From Reticulitermes lucifugus (taxonomy: Eukaryota; Arthropoda; Insecta; Blattodea; Rhinotermitidae), in the NCBI GenBank assembly GCA_026260175.1, contig JAKCWW010004324.1, forward strand, positions 1-41,925: 41,925 nucleotides of DNA, in the 5' to 3' direction. Below are positions 22,055 through 31,344 of this stretch, in pieces (position 1 is the stretch's first letter; the number at the start of each line of letters is the position of its first letter). Below the pieces are notes generated by a model that was given only the letters and a program-made list of their open reading frames with translations, made no database searches and had not been told where the DNA came from. Made by a program: the position numbers and the translations under genes.

Positions 22055-22533
22055 GTGTAATTGTGTTGTACCTGTGTATTGGTGCATTTGTGTATTTGTG
22101 CTGGTTTATAATTGGCTCCATGCTGTTAAGCCAGCATGTTAATAAGTTCAATTGAATTATTCATCCTTCCCAGTCAGACATCTGACAAAAAGCACAATGA
22201 TAATAAATAACCTGGCAGAGAACAATAACACATCCATATCAAATTAAATATACTTATATTAACAATACATAAAATAATACATGATAGACATCTCAACTGT
22301 CACTCAGCAACTAATATCTACCAAATTTACAAGAATATGATAAGTACTAAAACACCATCTCACTACACAAGAGGGATGTATTGCACATGTTTTATTTTTT
22401 TACAGTATTATTTCCAACATGTTTCGACCTGTGTTCAGCCATCATCAGGGAAAACAGTTATATACATCAGAAATTACTGCTGGCTTTACATTTGTATCAC
22501 ACGTGTTAACAATGGAATATTCTATAAATCCTT
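22055..22533 (+). repeat. 479-bp direct repeat, copy 1
   Basis: Nearly identical to 22741-23219 (constant offset 686 bp, a few substitutions). It begins inside the LINE 3' untranslated region and ends at AAATCCTT. With the spacer it forms a tandem unit of 686 bp, so the duplication arose after the LINE inserted. Confidence 0.92.
22411..22453 (-). ncRNA. Hammerhead-like motif (copy 6), intact core blocks
   Basis: The - strand reads UUUUCC, CUGAUGA, U, GGC-UGAACACAG-GUC, GAAAC, AU, GUU, GGAAA. Both invariant blocks are unmutated. AC/GU gives a 2-bp stem III and UUUCC/GGAAA a 5-bp stem I. Stem II is short (3 bp, with one G-U pair) and is preceded by an extra U. Confidence 0.48.
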
Positions 22534-22694
22534 CAGATACAGGAGTCAAAAGAATTGCACATTAAGCTTTCCATGCAAATGGAGAAGGGCACACAGTACA
22601 GAGACAAGAAGGCCAGTTCCAACCTGAATCATTTAACATTATTTACCATAATCTGGGAGAAGCATGCAAGTCCATAACAGCAGGATACTCCTGG

Positions 22695-22739
22695 AATAAG
22701 GATCATCAAATGAAATGAGATAAAACAGACATTGACCAT
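22695..22739 (+). repeat. 45-bp repeat flanking the tandem duplication
   Basis: AATAAGGATCATCAAATGAA followed by ATGAGATAAAACAGACATTGACC recurs at 23564-23608 with few changes. It marks the end of each duplicated unit, though the sequence before it differs in length (161 against 344 bp), so one unit has an insertion or deletion. Confidence 0.85.
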
Positions 22740-22740
22740 T

Positions 22741-23219
22741 GTGTAATTGTGTTGTAACTGTGTATTGGTGCATTTGTGTATTTGTGCTGGTTTATAATTG
22801 GCTCCATGCTGTTAAGCCAGCATGTTAATAAGTTCAATTGAATTATTCATCCTTCCCAGTCAGACATCTGACAAAAAGCACAATGATAATAAATAACCTG
22901 GCAGAGAACAATAACACATCCATATCAAATTAAATATACTTATATTAACAATACATAAAATAATACATGATAGACATCTCAACTGTCACTCAGCAACTAA
23001 TATCTACCAAATTTACAAGACTATGATAAGTACTAAAACACCATCTCACTACACAAGAGGGATGTATTACACCTGTTTTATTTGTTTACAGTATTATTTT
23101 CAACATGTTTCGGCCTGTGTTCAGCCATCATCAGGGAAAACAGTTATATACATCGGAAATTACTGCTGGCTTTACATTTGTATCACACGTGTTAACAATG
23201 GAATATTCTACAAATCCTT
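22741..23219 (+). repeat. 479-bp direct repeat, copy 2
   Basis: Second copy of 22055-22533. Both copies carry a 66-96-aa open frame starting MISTKTPSHYTRGM, but this crosses the hammerhead-like motif and has no protein features, so I do not call it a gene. Confidence 0.92.
23097..23139 (-). ncRNA. Hammerhead-like motif (copy 7)
   Basis: Duplicate of the motif at 22411-22453. Here stem II is fully paired (GGC/GCC, through a U to C change), but stem I is weakened (GAAAA replaces GGAAA). CUGAUGA, GAAAC and GUU are intact. Confidence 0.42.
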
Positions 23220-24055
23220 ATGATTAAGAAACGCTGAGAAACCTCAATTTTTCTACGCAGTCTACGCCACAAAGCCAATCCATTGCATACCATGTTTGAC
23301 ATTGAAGAGCACAGCTATATGCACACATGATGACGGCTGGTGTAGTAAAACTGCAGAAACACAAAAATCACAGTCCTCAGCAACAGCCAGAAACAGAACT
23401 CATCTAATGAGGAAACTACGATTGGTACAGTAGTAGTACCACACTTTTGTCTTGGGGGGGCAGGGGGGGGGTTTAAGAAAACCTTTGGAATACTAGAAGC
23501 ATTCAGATACTGCAGAATGATACACGGCACATTCACAACAAACGCCAAACCAGAGTTTCAGATAATAAGGACCATCAAATGAAATGAGATAAAACACAAA
23601 TTGACCACAAAGAAGAAGACAGCATTTCCCATCAGAACAGAGTAGTCAGCCAGCTAAGCCTTAGATGTAAGTTCCATAGTGTTCCTATTATAAGATAGAA
23701 AGAAACCACATGAGTAACGTAAGTAGACTTACAACAAGCATTCCTTGGCCACCCTGATGGTCTGTTAGTATACTTAACCTAGCATTTAAAAGATCATGGA
23801 TTAAGTCCCAGTCACCATCAATAATCTAAAAATAAAGACGAATTTGAAAATTGGTCTGTCAGTGACAAAAAGCAGTAGTAGAATGGGGCTTCAGTTGACA
23901 ATCAGTAGAATGCATGCTAAATTGAGTTGCATGTATATGTTACATTTCAAGGACTCAAGAAATGTGACACATAAAAAGGTTTCAATGCTGCAAACTCGTC
24001 TGTCTGCTGGGATGTTACCAGTACCCCAAATATCACTAAACCACCTTGAATGATC
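23220..24055. other. Mostly unassigned; possible SINE head at 23740-23830
   Basis: A G-rich run (GGGGGGGCAGGGGGGGGG) is at about 23455-23471. At about 23740-23830 (+) a tRNA-like string (TGGCCACCCTGATGGTCTG, then GGATTAAGTCCCAG as a weak B box) looks like a decayed SINE head. No gene seen. Confidence 0.35.
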
Positions 24056-24181
24056 GAGGTCTTTGATCTTCTGGGATACTGGTCCCAAAATGTGTGTAAA
24101 AAACTATCCACTGATGCTGTGCAGCATCCCAGAATATCGGAAGACCTAGACTACACTGGCGCAAAAGCCTAAAATCTCACA
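24056..24181. repeat. Palindromic repeat, related to 27362-27540
   Basis: Arms GAGGTCTTTGATCTTCTGGG (from 24056) and CATCCCAGAATATCGGAAGACC (to 24147) are diverged reverse complements. The right arm is followed by a tail (TACACTGGCGCAAAAGCCTA and on) also found after the palindrome inside the pogo element at 27.5 kb. It is the same unnamed element family in a more decayed copy, and its loop carries no clear hammerhead-like motif. Confidence 0.6.
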
Positions 24182-26289
24182 CATCAACCTGCTGCAGTAC
24201 CTGTGTGGCATGCTATTTCCTGAATTGGTGTAATGGGGCCCATTTACTAAGGAATGATAACTGGAGTTCTGTTAGCAAATGTGGCTACAGTGTGCGGTAC
24301 CTGGCCTACAAATAAATGCTGGCAACTTCATGCAGCATGGACAAAATGCACACTTTGCAAACATTCATTCTTTTCTGAAAAAGGACATTTCCTGGTAGTA
24401 TAATAAGAAAGAGGGTTTCCGCTGATTGGGTACAATAATCTTCAAATCCTATTACATTGGCTTTCTTCCTGTGTGATGCAAATGTAGGTAAGGCATTCAT
24501 GAAGAAGCATGTGAACTTGAATCGACCCCAGGAGTACGAGGAGGAGGCCTTCCATATCTTGATGAAACTAGTGCTTTGAAAGAAACTTACAGTGTCAAAG
24601 AAACATATTAACTCTGTGTAAATGCTGAAGGTGGGCATTTTAACAAAATTTTGATAATATAATGAGATGCCTAATTTTCCCTTTACAACTCTTACTCCAG
24701 TTTCATGGTTACAACAGTTTTGTAAATGAACAAAAAATGCATGCCAGGCACTTATAATACTCCAGATCAATACCTTTAGTTCACAAATTAAAATACTTCC
24801 CCTGGAATACTCTTTCTTAACAGAAACTAACATTAGCCTCCAATATAAACAGTGTATGGTAATGTACATGACACATTTGCCAGCAGATTAGTAAGAACTA
24901 TTACTGAATGTTCCCACAGTTTGCATCACTTGTAGTGCACAAAATAAATGCAATTAAAAATAAAAGTAGATACTGCATGCTTTTAAATATTGGCATTATT
25001 AATCTGCCACCAACAACTGGATCAGTTCCTTGGAGGAGGAGGAAGATGACACTAACTTTTATAAAATGTGTTCACATGGGCTGTCATTTCACTATGACCT
25101 TCCATGAAAGGATGAACACCACCAGAATACCAAAGGCATTGTGGTCTTGACAGATTTTACCTCAGATGTACTGTATTTAGCTGCTGCCATGGTGTATTAT
25201 CAAGGTCACTTCCATTTCAGCTTCATTAAATTTCTGGTAGCTCTTTTTCTCTCAAAGTTTGCACTCTTATGAAAAGGAAAAAATTACGTTCTGTTGAGAG
25301 TAGTGCAGTATATCACTCCTACCCACGAACGTAACAAGATCACATAGAACAGTTGGTGTCTATTCAAAACTACAAAAGATGGCTTACCTTCCAACACCTC
25401 ACTTCCCAATCCAAACATGCAAGAAAGTTTTAATTAATTGTGGTATTTCTGTTCATCCACCTGGCAGTTCCCATGTATGAGATTGAAAGTAAAATGTGTC
25501 CCCTGGCTGCTTTACAAGCACTCTGCAGCATAGTGGTGTTGTTTTCACCTCAATGCCCCTAGACCTGCATGGTGTCCGTCTTTATATGATGCCCACCTTT
25601 TAACCTGTCCAGCAATGGAGCACCTGCCAGTAGCAATTCTACCACTGGTATGGGGGCTCTCAGGATGATTGGTGTACACAAACCTTCTCACCATAAGATG
25701 GAGACACCGCATTTATTATGAATGAATGATACACTCTCAAGTAAGTGTATGAATACATTGCAGCTGGCATAAGGTAGGTAGGTTAAAGGATGGAGCAACC
25801 AACAACCATGAGGATGGAACACACCTGGCATGGCTTATACCTTGTTGATTATGATTATGGTATTTCCTTGGCTCTTCTTCAGAATCATACAAACATCACT
25901 AAAACCCTGAATAAGCATAAATGGCACTACATGTAACTGGGACTTGATCCTTGTAAACCAGCAGTATCCTCTCAGGACTGATGTTTCCTAATAACTCATA
26001 ACAGGAAAGCATAACAGAAGTTTGTACAAAGCATTGACATAGGTGCTGTAGGCTGGTTCAAAAAAAAAGGGCATTTTCATTTTGCAATATTGCAGTGTTT
26101 GGGTAACTTGACCATGCATAGGTGACTGCAAGGGCAATAAGAGTCAAAACCCCACAACAAGATCAGTTCTTTATGATTTAAATAAAATATTCAAATTATG
26201 TAACAGGCAATAAACATGAAGTGTCTTGTTTGTACAATTATTCTTATCTTACAATGAACAAATTTGATGGTCACATCTGTTCCACAACA
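24182..26289. other. No supportable gene; possible coding scrap at 24440-24571 (+)
   Basis: The 187-residue - strand frame at 24306-24869 has no recognisable domain. On the opposite strand a 40-odd-residue stretch ending KKHVNLNRPQEYEEEAFHIL (about 24502-24561) looks protein-like but is bounded by stops; I cannot identify it. A weak tRNA-like string lies at about 25920-25990 (-). Confidence 0.3.
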
Positions 26290-26445
26290 ATCAACTAAAT
26301 GGGACCTGAAATTCATCATCAAACAACCTGTCTCAGTACAACTTTTTCTGCCATAAATGCCACATGCACTGGCCTGGGATCATACCCAGACTTCCATGGT
26401 GACAGGCTGGTGACTAAACACTTTAGCCATGGTACTACTTATAAT
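26290..26445 (-). mobile_element. Truncated, diverged tRNA-derived SINE (family 2)
   Basis: The - strand reads CCATGGCTAAAGTGTTTAGT, TCACCATGGAAG and GGGTATGATCCCAG, paralleling the head of the SINE at 40516 (CCATGGCTTAGGTGGTTAGT, TCACCGCGGAGG, GGGTTCGATCCCGG). The next stretch (GGCATTTATGGCAGAAAAAG) also aligns with that element's body. The 3' half is missing or unrecognisable, and no target-site duplication was found. Confidence 0.65.
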
Positions 26446-26943
26446 ATGAAACATTGTGAAGGAGCGCGCCATAGTGTTACACATACAGCAGAGTCTCGAC
26501 GTCGTGAACCTTATGTTCTGCCTCTTGACTTTTCACGATTTCCCATTTTAATGCCACTGTTTCACACTTTCACATTTGGCTTCAATGAATCGGGATGAGG
26601 CTGGCAAATCAGTTCCCCCTTTCCTACCATTGTGTGCACATCACTGTCAGCTCAGTCAAGCTCTGTCTTTCATTAAGTGAGGCTGAATGCCTTAGTGCTT
26701 TATGAAATTAGACTCTTCTTCAGTAATTAATGTATTTTATGCTGCCAATGTGTTTGAATTTATAAAAAATTAATTTTCATGTTTTTTATGATTTGAGGTT
26801 ATTTTATATTTTTATTACAGGTATTTCATAAGGTCTTGGAATCAAATACGCACTTTACATTCAAATGGATTGTAATGTTCATGACAGTTTTACTGGTCAC
26901 AATGAATCACAAACATCCGAGCCTCTACTGTACATTTCAAATA
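26446..26943. other. Unassigned; transposon-end-like string at 26487-26520
   Basis: CAGCAGAGTCTCGACGTCGT at about 26487 resembles the terminal repeat style of pogo/Tigger elements, but I found no matching inverted end. Otherwise AT-rich. Confidence 0.3.
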
Positions 26944-27361
26944 CAGCTGAACTTGATTATAATGACCTCAGTTTGTGCAACATCTCATCTATAGCATTAT
27001 ACATTCTGTGATGCCAACTAATTCCCCATAAGGCACGCGTTTTGCTGCCTTGCTTAGTATGACACACATACCAGCATCTACTTGGGACATAATGACATTA
27101 CCAGTCATCAGTTCAAATATAGTTTTCCAACAAGTAGGCTATTTTGAGAATTCAACCATCTTCTTGTCCTTGAGAAGGCAAGCACTCTGCACTTTCAGGC
27201 AGCTATATAAATTTCAGGCCTGGACAATGCAACAGTAAGAGTAATTCCTTTGTGTATAAAGTTGCCCTCTACTTTCCTACTCAGGTACTTAAGAGGAGAC
27301 TGGTAAATTGATAACATGGCTACAGTCATGAACAAAAGGAAGATTTTAAGTGACAGAAAAA

Positions 27362-27509
27362 GAGATCTTCGCTCTTCTGGGATGGTATGCAAGGTAGATT
27401 GGTAGTTAGTTACCGACGTTTAGGGACAACCTTTCGGTCCCATCTTCAAGGGTCAAGCAGTCTAACTACCAATCTACACTACGTCACATCCCAGAAGAGC
27501 AAAGACCTC
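27362..27509. repeat. Palindromic insert inside the pogo element
   Basis: Arms at 27362-27409 and 27462-27509 are near-perfect reverse complements of about 48 bp (for example CTCTTCTGGGATG and CATCCCAGAAGAG; TAGATTGGTAGTTAG and CTAACTACCAATCTA). The 52-nt loop holds a hammerhead-like motif. A tail to about 27540 matches the tail of the 24.1-kb copy. The insert interrupts the transposase reading frame, so it is younger than the pogo element. Confidence 0.85.
27413..27453 (-). ncRNA. Hammerhead-like motif (copy 8), in palindrome loop
   Basis: The - strand reads UUGAAGA, U, GGGAC-CGAAAGGUU-GUCCC, UAAAC, GUC, GGU. Stem II is a perfect 5-bp hairpin. Both core blocks carry one change (C to U, and G to U in GAAAC). 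A GUC triplet follows, but stem I is only 2 bp, so the motif is decayed. Confidence 0.32.
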
Positions 27510-28408
27510 CCTTACACCACGGCGGAAGCCTGAAATCACGTGTTGAAGAAGAAGTTAAAGCGATACAAGAAATAGAAAATGTAAAAATGAAAGTTGATGT
27601 GTGTTGGGAATTTGGTCTCATAAATTGTACGGTTCAAACAATTTGGAAAAACAGAACTGCAGATGACTGATGAAAATCACGGACTACTTAAGACTATGAG
27701 GGCTTACAGGATGTTACTGCATGTACTGTATGTATGTCTAATGGTTTTTTTTACTGTAAACCTGCATGTAAGTTCAGAATACAGCAGAGTACTTTCGTTT
27801 TTCCTAAATTTTAATTCTAAGTTCATGAATTTTCTTACCCCAAACTCATACACAAATTTAGAATTATAGTAGAGCAATTTTTGTTTCTCCTAAATTTGAA
27901 TTGTAATTTTTATTCCTTATAAATTTTAATTGCAGTTTGAATTTAAAATAGCTCATAGTGTAAAAATTTAAGTAATATGCCTACAGGCCTATATTTTGAC
28001 TTGAAATATTTTTCCTTCACTTAACCACACACCTCACTTAGAGCAACACTGGTTTGTAACAACACAATTTATTTGGCCCCTTCAATGACCTTATAACTGA
28101 GTTCAACTGTATTTTAAAGTCCAACTAATATTAAGTTCCAGAACAAAAAATTATGTCAGTGAAAAATAAAATATACTAAGTGAACTGTTAAAAATATTCT
28201 GTTATCTGTCTCCTTACAATGGAGTGACAGCCATTAGATATGTAAACCAGTACTTTTATATACCTGAACTAAAATTTGTAATAATTTCTTCTTATATTGC
28301 TAAGATACATTGGTAATTATCACATCATTCCAGAAAACTGCACTATACTAAACCAGTGGCATGTCCTCATACTGGTGCAGTTTTCTGTGTACAAATAAAA
28401 CATCACTT

Positions 28409-28760
28409 CTAATTTGCCAGTGGCTTTCCCCTTCCAATCCCAATGGGAATGGGAAGTTCAGTATTAACAGATGTCCCTCGTCCAAATCCTAGGTTACAGT
28501 GCCCTGCAGATAACATGCCTCCAGGAACCACTTCCTCTATCCTGTGACAATTTAGCCCCCGACCCAGACCCATGTTTGGATCCAACAGTCGCAGGGCTTC
28601 TGAAGGTTCACGTGGCAAGCGTAATGGTTGCATGTCATCTTGCGCAACTGACAGTCCAGACTGAGTATCAGAAGATGAAGAAGGACCATGATGAGCATCA
28701 CCATCTATTAAACGTTGCATGCGCAGCCTTTCTCTCAAGCGGAACGCTTTTCTCTGAGCT
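28409..28760 (-). CDS. GTSF1: GTSF1 coding exon 2 (C-terminal GRG-rich part)
   Basis: Begins after the acceptor TCACATACAG (AG at 28762-28761) in the right phase and ends with PLAN and a stop at 28411-28409. It starts basic (AQRKAFRLRERLRMQ), then is low-complexity and GRG-containing. No AATAAA occurs on the - strand between the stop and the pogo element. The first one reads 28073-28068, inside that element; TATAAA near 28255 is a weaker alternative. Confidence 0.88.
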
Positions 28761-30327
28761 CTGTATGTGACAAACATTCACAATACACAACAAAATAAAA
28801 ACCATAATGGAAAAGGACCCAAGTACACCAATACTGACAACTTCCAATTTGGAAAATTGTGCATATGGATTTCTTTGATAAACTGCAGAGGTTGAAGGCC
28901 AATCATTAAGTAACGAGATACAGATGTACAAGAAACTTGCCAAGACCCTACTCCAAATCTGCAAATGAATAACAACTTCTAATTAAAGCAAATGCAAGGT
29001 GTCCCAGGACTTAAGGTCAATACTGCAGGATCAAATTCCAAAGGTAATTCTCAGTCAGAAATGTCACATACATATTGGTCTGATTCTCAATGTTACTGAG
29101 TTAGTAGCAGTTGCAGTGTATGGGATGTGCACAGGCATCAACATATTCTTGTAATCATAACACCAGCAGTAGATGAGATAGTAAACAGTGCAGTCAGTCC
29201 ATGCTGTGAGAAGTATACAGTCAGCAGTAACCAAACACGTAGTTTTCCCATCAAGAATACACGGATATGCATTTTGCTAACAGGCCTTGTCACAGTAATA
29301 CCACTGCACCATAGAGATCACATTAACACTGATGTTCAATGGTGAAATGTAACTAAAATTACAGTCAATGGCAAACAAAGTGCCCAAACTGTGCACCTCA
29401 AAGGTCTGCTTGTATAATCAACCTGAAGCCAGGGTAGCACAGTTGGTATAGCAACTGGGTTCCAGGGTTTGAATCGCAGTAGGCACAAGAAATTTTTCTC
29501 CTCTCCAAAACATCTAGACTGGCTCTGGGCACACCCAACCTCCAATATGTACCATGGTTTTCTCCCGGGGGGGAACAGTGGTCAAGGTGTTTAGTTAACC
29601 ACTCCCATCTCATGCCAAGGTTAACAATGAGTAGAGCTACACCTCTGCTTCCCCTACATGTCTTCATGACATGGGCAGGGAAAACATTTCCTTTACCTGT
29701 ATAATCAACTAAGACATATTAGGCTTTCAGGATGTTATATATATTTCATTGTTTGTATTAATGGTAAGCCTCTAATATTTCAGCATGAGTAAGAAATATA
29801 ATTATTATCCGTCTTCATGCAATAATTTGTTTTCTAGCCTGGTAATTCTATGATAAGCAAACCACTTACTTTGATGCTCCGCAAAGCATTCGTACTATAG
29901 GAGCTGTCTCCACATGTGGTACTGGATCATAAGCTGCAACCGGGGTTTCTGCATCCCAGTCTTCTTCATCCACAGGAATGGAAGGCTGATAGTATGGAGC
30001 TTGTGCCAGATCACCATGTTCTGACCCTCTAACTTCATATTTATACCCTTCTATGATACGTCGGTCTGGACATGTGCTCACATGATACTGGTAATCTGGT
30101 TTATCAACATGGTGTATAGCATTGAACGGACATACCATCTTGTTAGACAATGGATAATTTTTCTTGCATTTGACAATATGCCCCTGCATTCTTGACTTCA
30201 AGATCACATGGCTTGGGTTATAAGGGCACTGTATCAGTGGGTCATCTGCCAGCATTTTTCGACCTTCAAGATTAAGAAACTTCATGTCAGTCAAATGATG
30301 TACAAATTGTTCTACATCCACAAACAT
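28409..30327 (-). CDS. GTSF1: Gametocyte-specific factor 1 (GTSF1/Asterix-like), CHHC zinc-finger protein
   Basis: Two coding exons, complement(join(28409..28760, 29870..30327)), give 269 residues. Two CHHC zinc fingers are intact: Cys34-His40-His50-Cys54 and Cys66-His72-His82-Cys86, each spaced C-x5-H-x9-H-x3-C, as in GTSF1 and U11-48K. The C-terminal exon carries three GRG motifs (GLGRG, GFGRG, GIGRG). In animals GTSF1/Asterix proteins bind RNA, partner Piwi proteins and support piRNA-guided transposon silencing. That role here is inference from the family. At 269 residues it is longer than the roughly 170 of vertebrate GTSF1, mainly through its C-terminus. The start is the first ATG after an in-frame TGA (30336-30334). 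An upstream acceptor (pyrimidine-rich, ending TACAG at about 30359) suggests a separate 5'-untranslated exon. Confidence 0.92.
29423..29697 (+). mobile_element. tRNA-derived SINE (family 1) in the GTSF1 intron
   Basis: Flanked by an exact 12-bp target-site duplication, TGTATAATCAAC, at 29411-29422 and 29698-29709. The head has an A box (TAGCACAGTTGG) and a B-box-like GGGTTTGAATC. The body aligns with the SINEs at 3232-3500 and 31046-31329 (GTACCATGGTTTTCTCCC, GAGTAGAGCTACACCTCTGC). It lies in the intron between the two GTSF1 coding exons, antisense to the gene. Confidence 0.88.
29870..30327 (-). CDS. GTSF1: GTSF1 coding exon 1 (both zinc fingers)
   Basis: Codes residues 1-152 plus two bases of codon 153. 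It ends at a perfect donor, GTAAGT, reading 29869-29864. The phase (AA, then A from the next exon) restores an uninterrupted Lys-Ala-Gln at the junction. An acidic stretch (VDEEDWDAE) follows the zinc fingers, as in other GTSF1 proteins. Confidence 0.92.
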
Positions 30328-30359
30328 AACAAATCACTGTATCTATATGGTAAATATCC

Positions 30360-31045
30360 CTGTATATGTAAGACACAATTACACATGCAAAAGAAAGCAG
30401 ACGGTACACAACAAATACTCGGATACATATAAAAACAATGGGAGATGCAAACCACACCACAGTGCACGTAGAGTTCACATGTTCTTTGCACCATGACACT
30501 CTGCATGCTCATGGCTATTTTAAATACCTTTCATGAACCTGTTAACAAAACTGAACTTTCACTTCAGTTTCTGTGTAATTGCCTATCAATAATCTGAACA
30601 CCTTAATGTTACTAACGCATATTTAGACTTTTAAAATGTTTCTGTTCATCACTCTACAACAACTTGAATCCATACACACACCATATTTACATCCAATAAT
30701 ACTGTCAGATTAATGACTTATATAATGCATGCACCACCTTCTTAAAATCCACACAATTTAAAACTCTTAAAGCTCAAACATGGTTACTATAATCATAAAT
30801 ATTACTGTGGTTCTACTGACACCAATCTCAAACCAGCACTGACTCCACATATAAACTCAAATAATAAGGCAATTTTTGCTGTCTATAAATTACACAGCAA
30901 ACTCCTTATGTGCATGAAACAAATCAGAAATAACTGTCTCTTTAAAAAGGAAACTGAAGGAACTCATCATAAAAGATTCCCTATCCAACAGAGAAGAATA
31001 TCAATTATGATTATATAAATATTAGTTTCCAATGGCCTGTAATAT
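30360..31045. other. Probable GTSF1 5' intron sequence; nothing recognisable
   Basis: AT-rich, with no open frame of note. If GTSF1 has an upstream untranslated exon near 33251, this is intron. Confidence 0.4.
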
Positions 31046-31329
31046 GCAGCTGCAATAGCATAGTGTGTATAGTGACTCACTATTGGCTTGAGGGTCCGGG
31101 GCTCAAACTCCAATGGCGGGCAAGATTTCGAGACCCATCACGACCAGCCCCAAAGCCCACACAGCCTCCTGTACAATGGGTACCATGCCTTTTTCCCTGA
31201 GGGTAAAACTGCTGGGGCATGGTGTTGACCTCCCACCCCCTTCTAGCACCGAGGCTGAGTATGGGTAGAGCTATACCTTTACCTCCCACCAGTGCCTGCT
31301 TGGCATGTTAGGGGACAGCATTTAGCTCT
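31046..31329 (+). mobile_element. tRNA-derived SINE (family 1)
   Basis: A weak A box (TAGCATAGTGTG) and B box (GGGCTCAAACTCC) lead a body matching the 29.4-kb and 3.2-kb copies (CAATGGGTACCATGCC, GGTGTTGACCTCCCACCC, GGGTAGAGCTATACC). Flanks AATGGCCTGTAATAT (31031-31045) and AATGGTTTGTAATAT (31330-31344) form a 15-bp target-site duplication with two differences, so this copy is older than that at 3.2 kb. Confidence 0.82.
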
Positions 31330-31344
31330 AATGGTTTGTAATAT

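Larger units (their letters stand above)
19605..22145 (+). mobile_element. Dead CR1/Jockey-like LINE retrotransposon
   Basis: An ORF1 relic with a PHD-like zinc finger is followed by a reverse-transcriptase relic and a 3' untranslated region ending near a (T)AATAAGTTCAATTGAATTATTC tail. The endonuclease domain expected between ORF1 and reverse transcriptase is missing: ORF1 sequence ends near 20670 and polymerase motifs start near 20690. Stops and frameshifts occur throughout. Clade assignment (CR1/Jockey group) is from recalled motif patterns. Confidence 0.8.
27316..27670 (+). pseudogene. pogo/Tigger transposase N-terminus, interrupted
   Basis: The first part, MATVMNKRKILS, begins at 27316. 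The second part, from 27542, reads VEEEVKAIQEIENVKMKVDV then CWEFGLINCTVQTIWKNRT, ending in TGA at 27668-27670. In CENP-B/pogo-type transposases these are the consecutive start and psq-type helix-turn-helix that binds the element ends. Here about 180 bp of palindromic repeat separates them, and everything after the first helix-turn-helix, including the DDE domain, is gone. Confidence 0.78.
26944..28109 (+). mobile_element. pogo/Tigger-like DNA transposon, defective
   Basis: Terminal inverted repeats CAGCTGAACTTGATTATAAT (26944) and, on the opposite strand at the other end, CAGTTGAACTCAGTTATAAG lie immediately inside TA dinucleotides (26942-26943 and 28110-28111), the target duplicated by this superfamily. 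It encodes the N-terminal helix-turn-helix part of a transposase (27316-27670), split by a palindromic insert. No DDE catalytic region remains, so it cannot move on its own. Its right end lies 300 bp beyond the GTSF1 stop codon. Confidence 0.8.

Noticed and set aside
24306..24869. 187-residue open frame, the longest in the window
   Set aside because: No domain, no coding-like composition, and the opposite strand looks more protein-like over part of it; kept only as a finding about the + strand.
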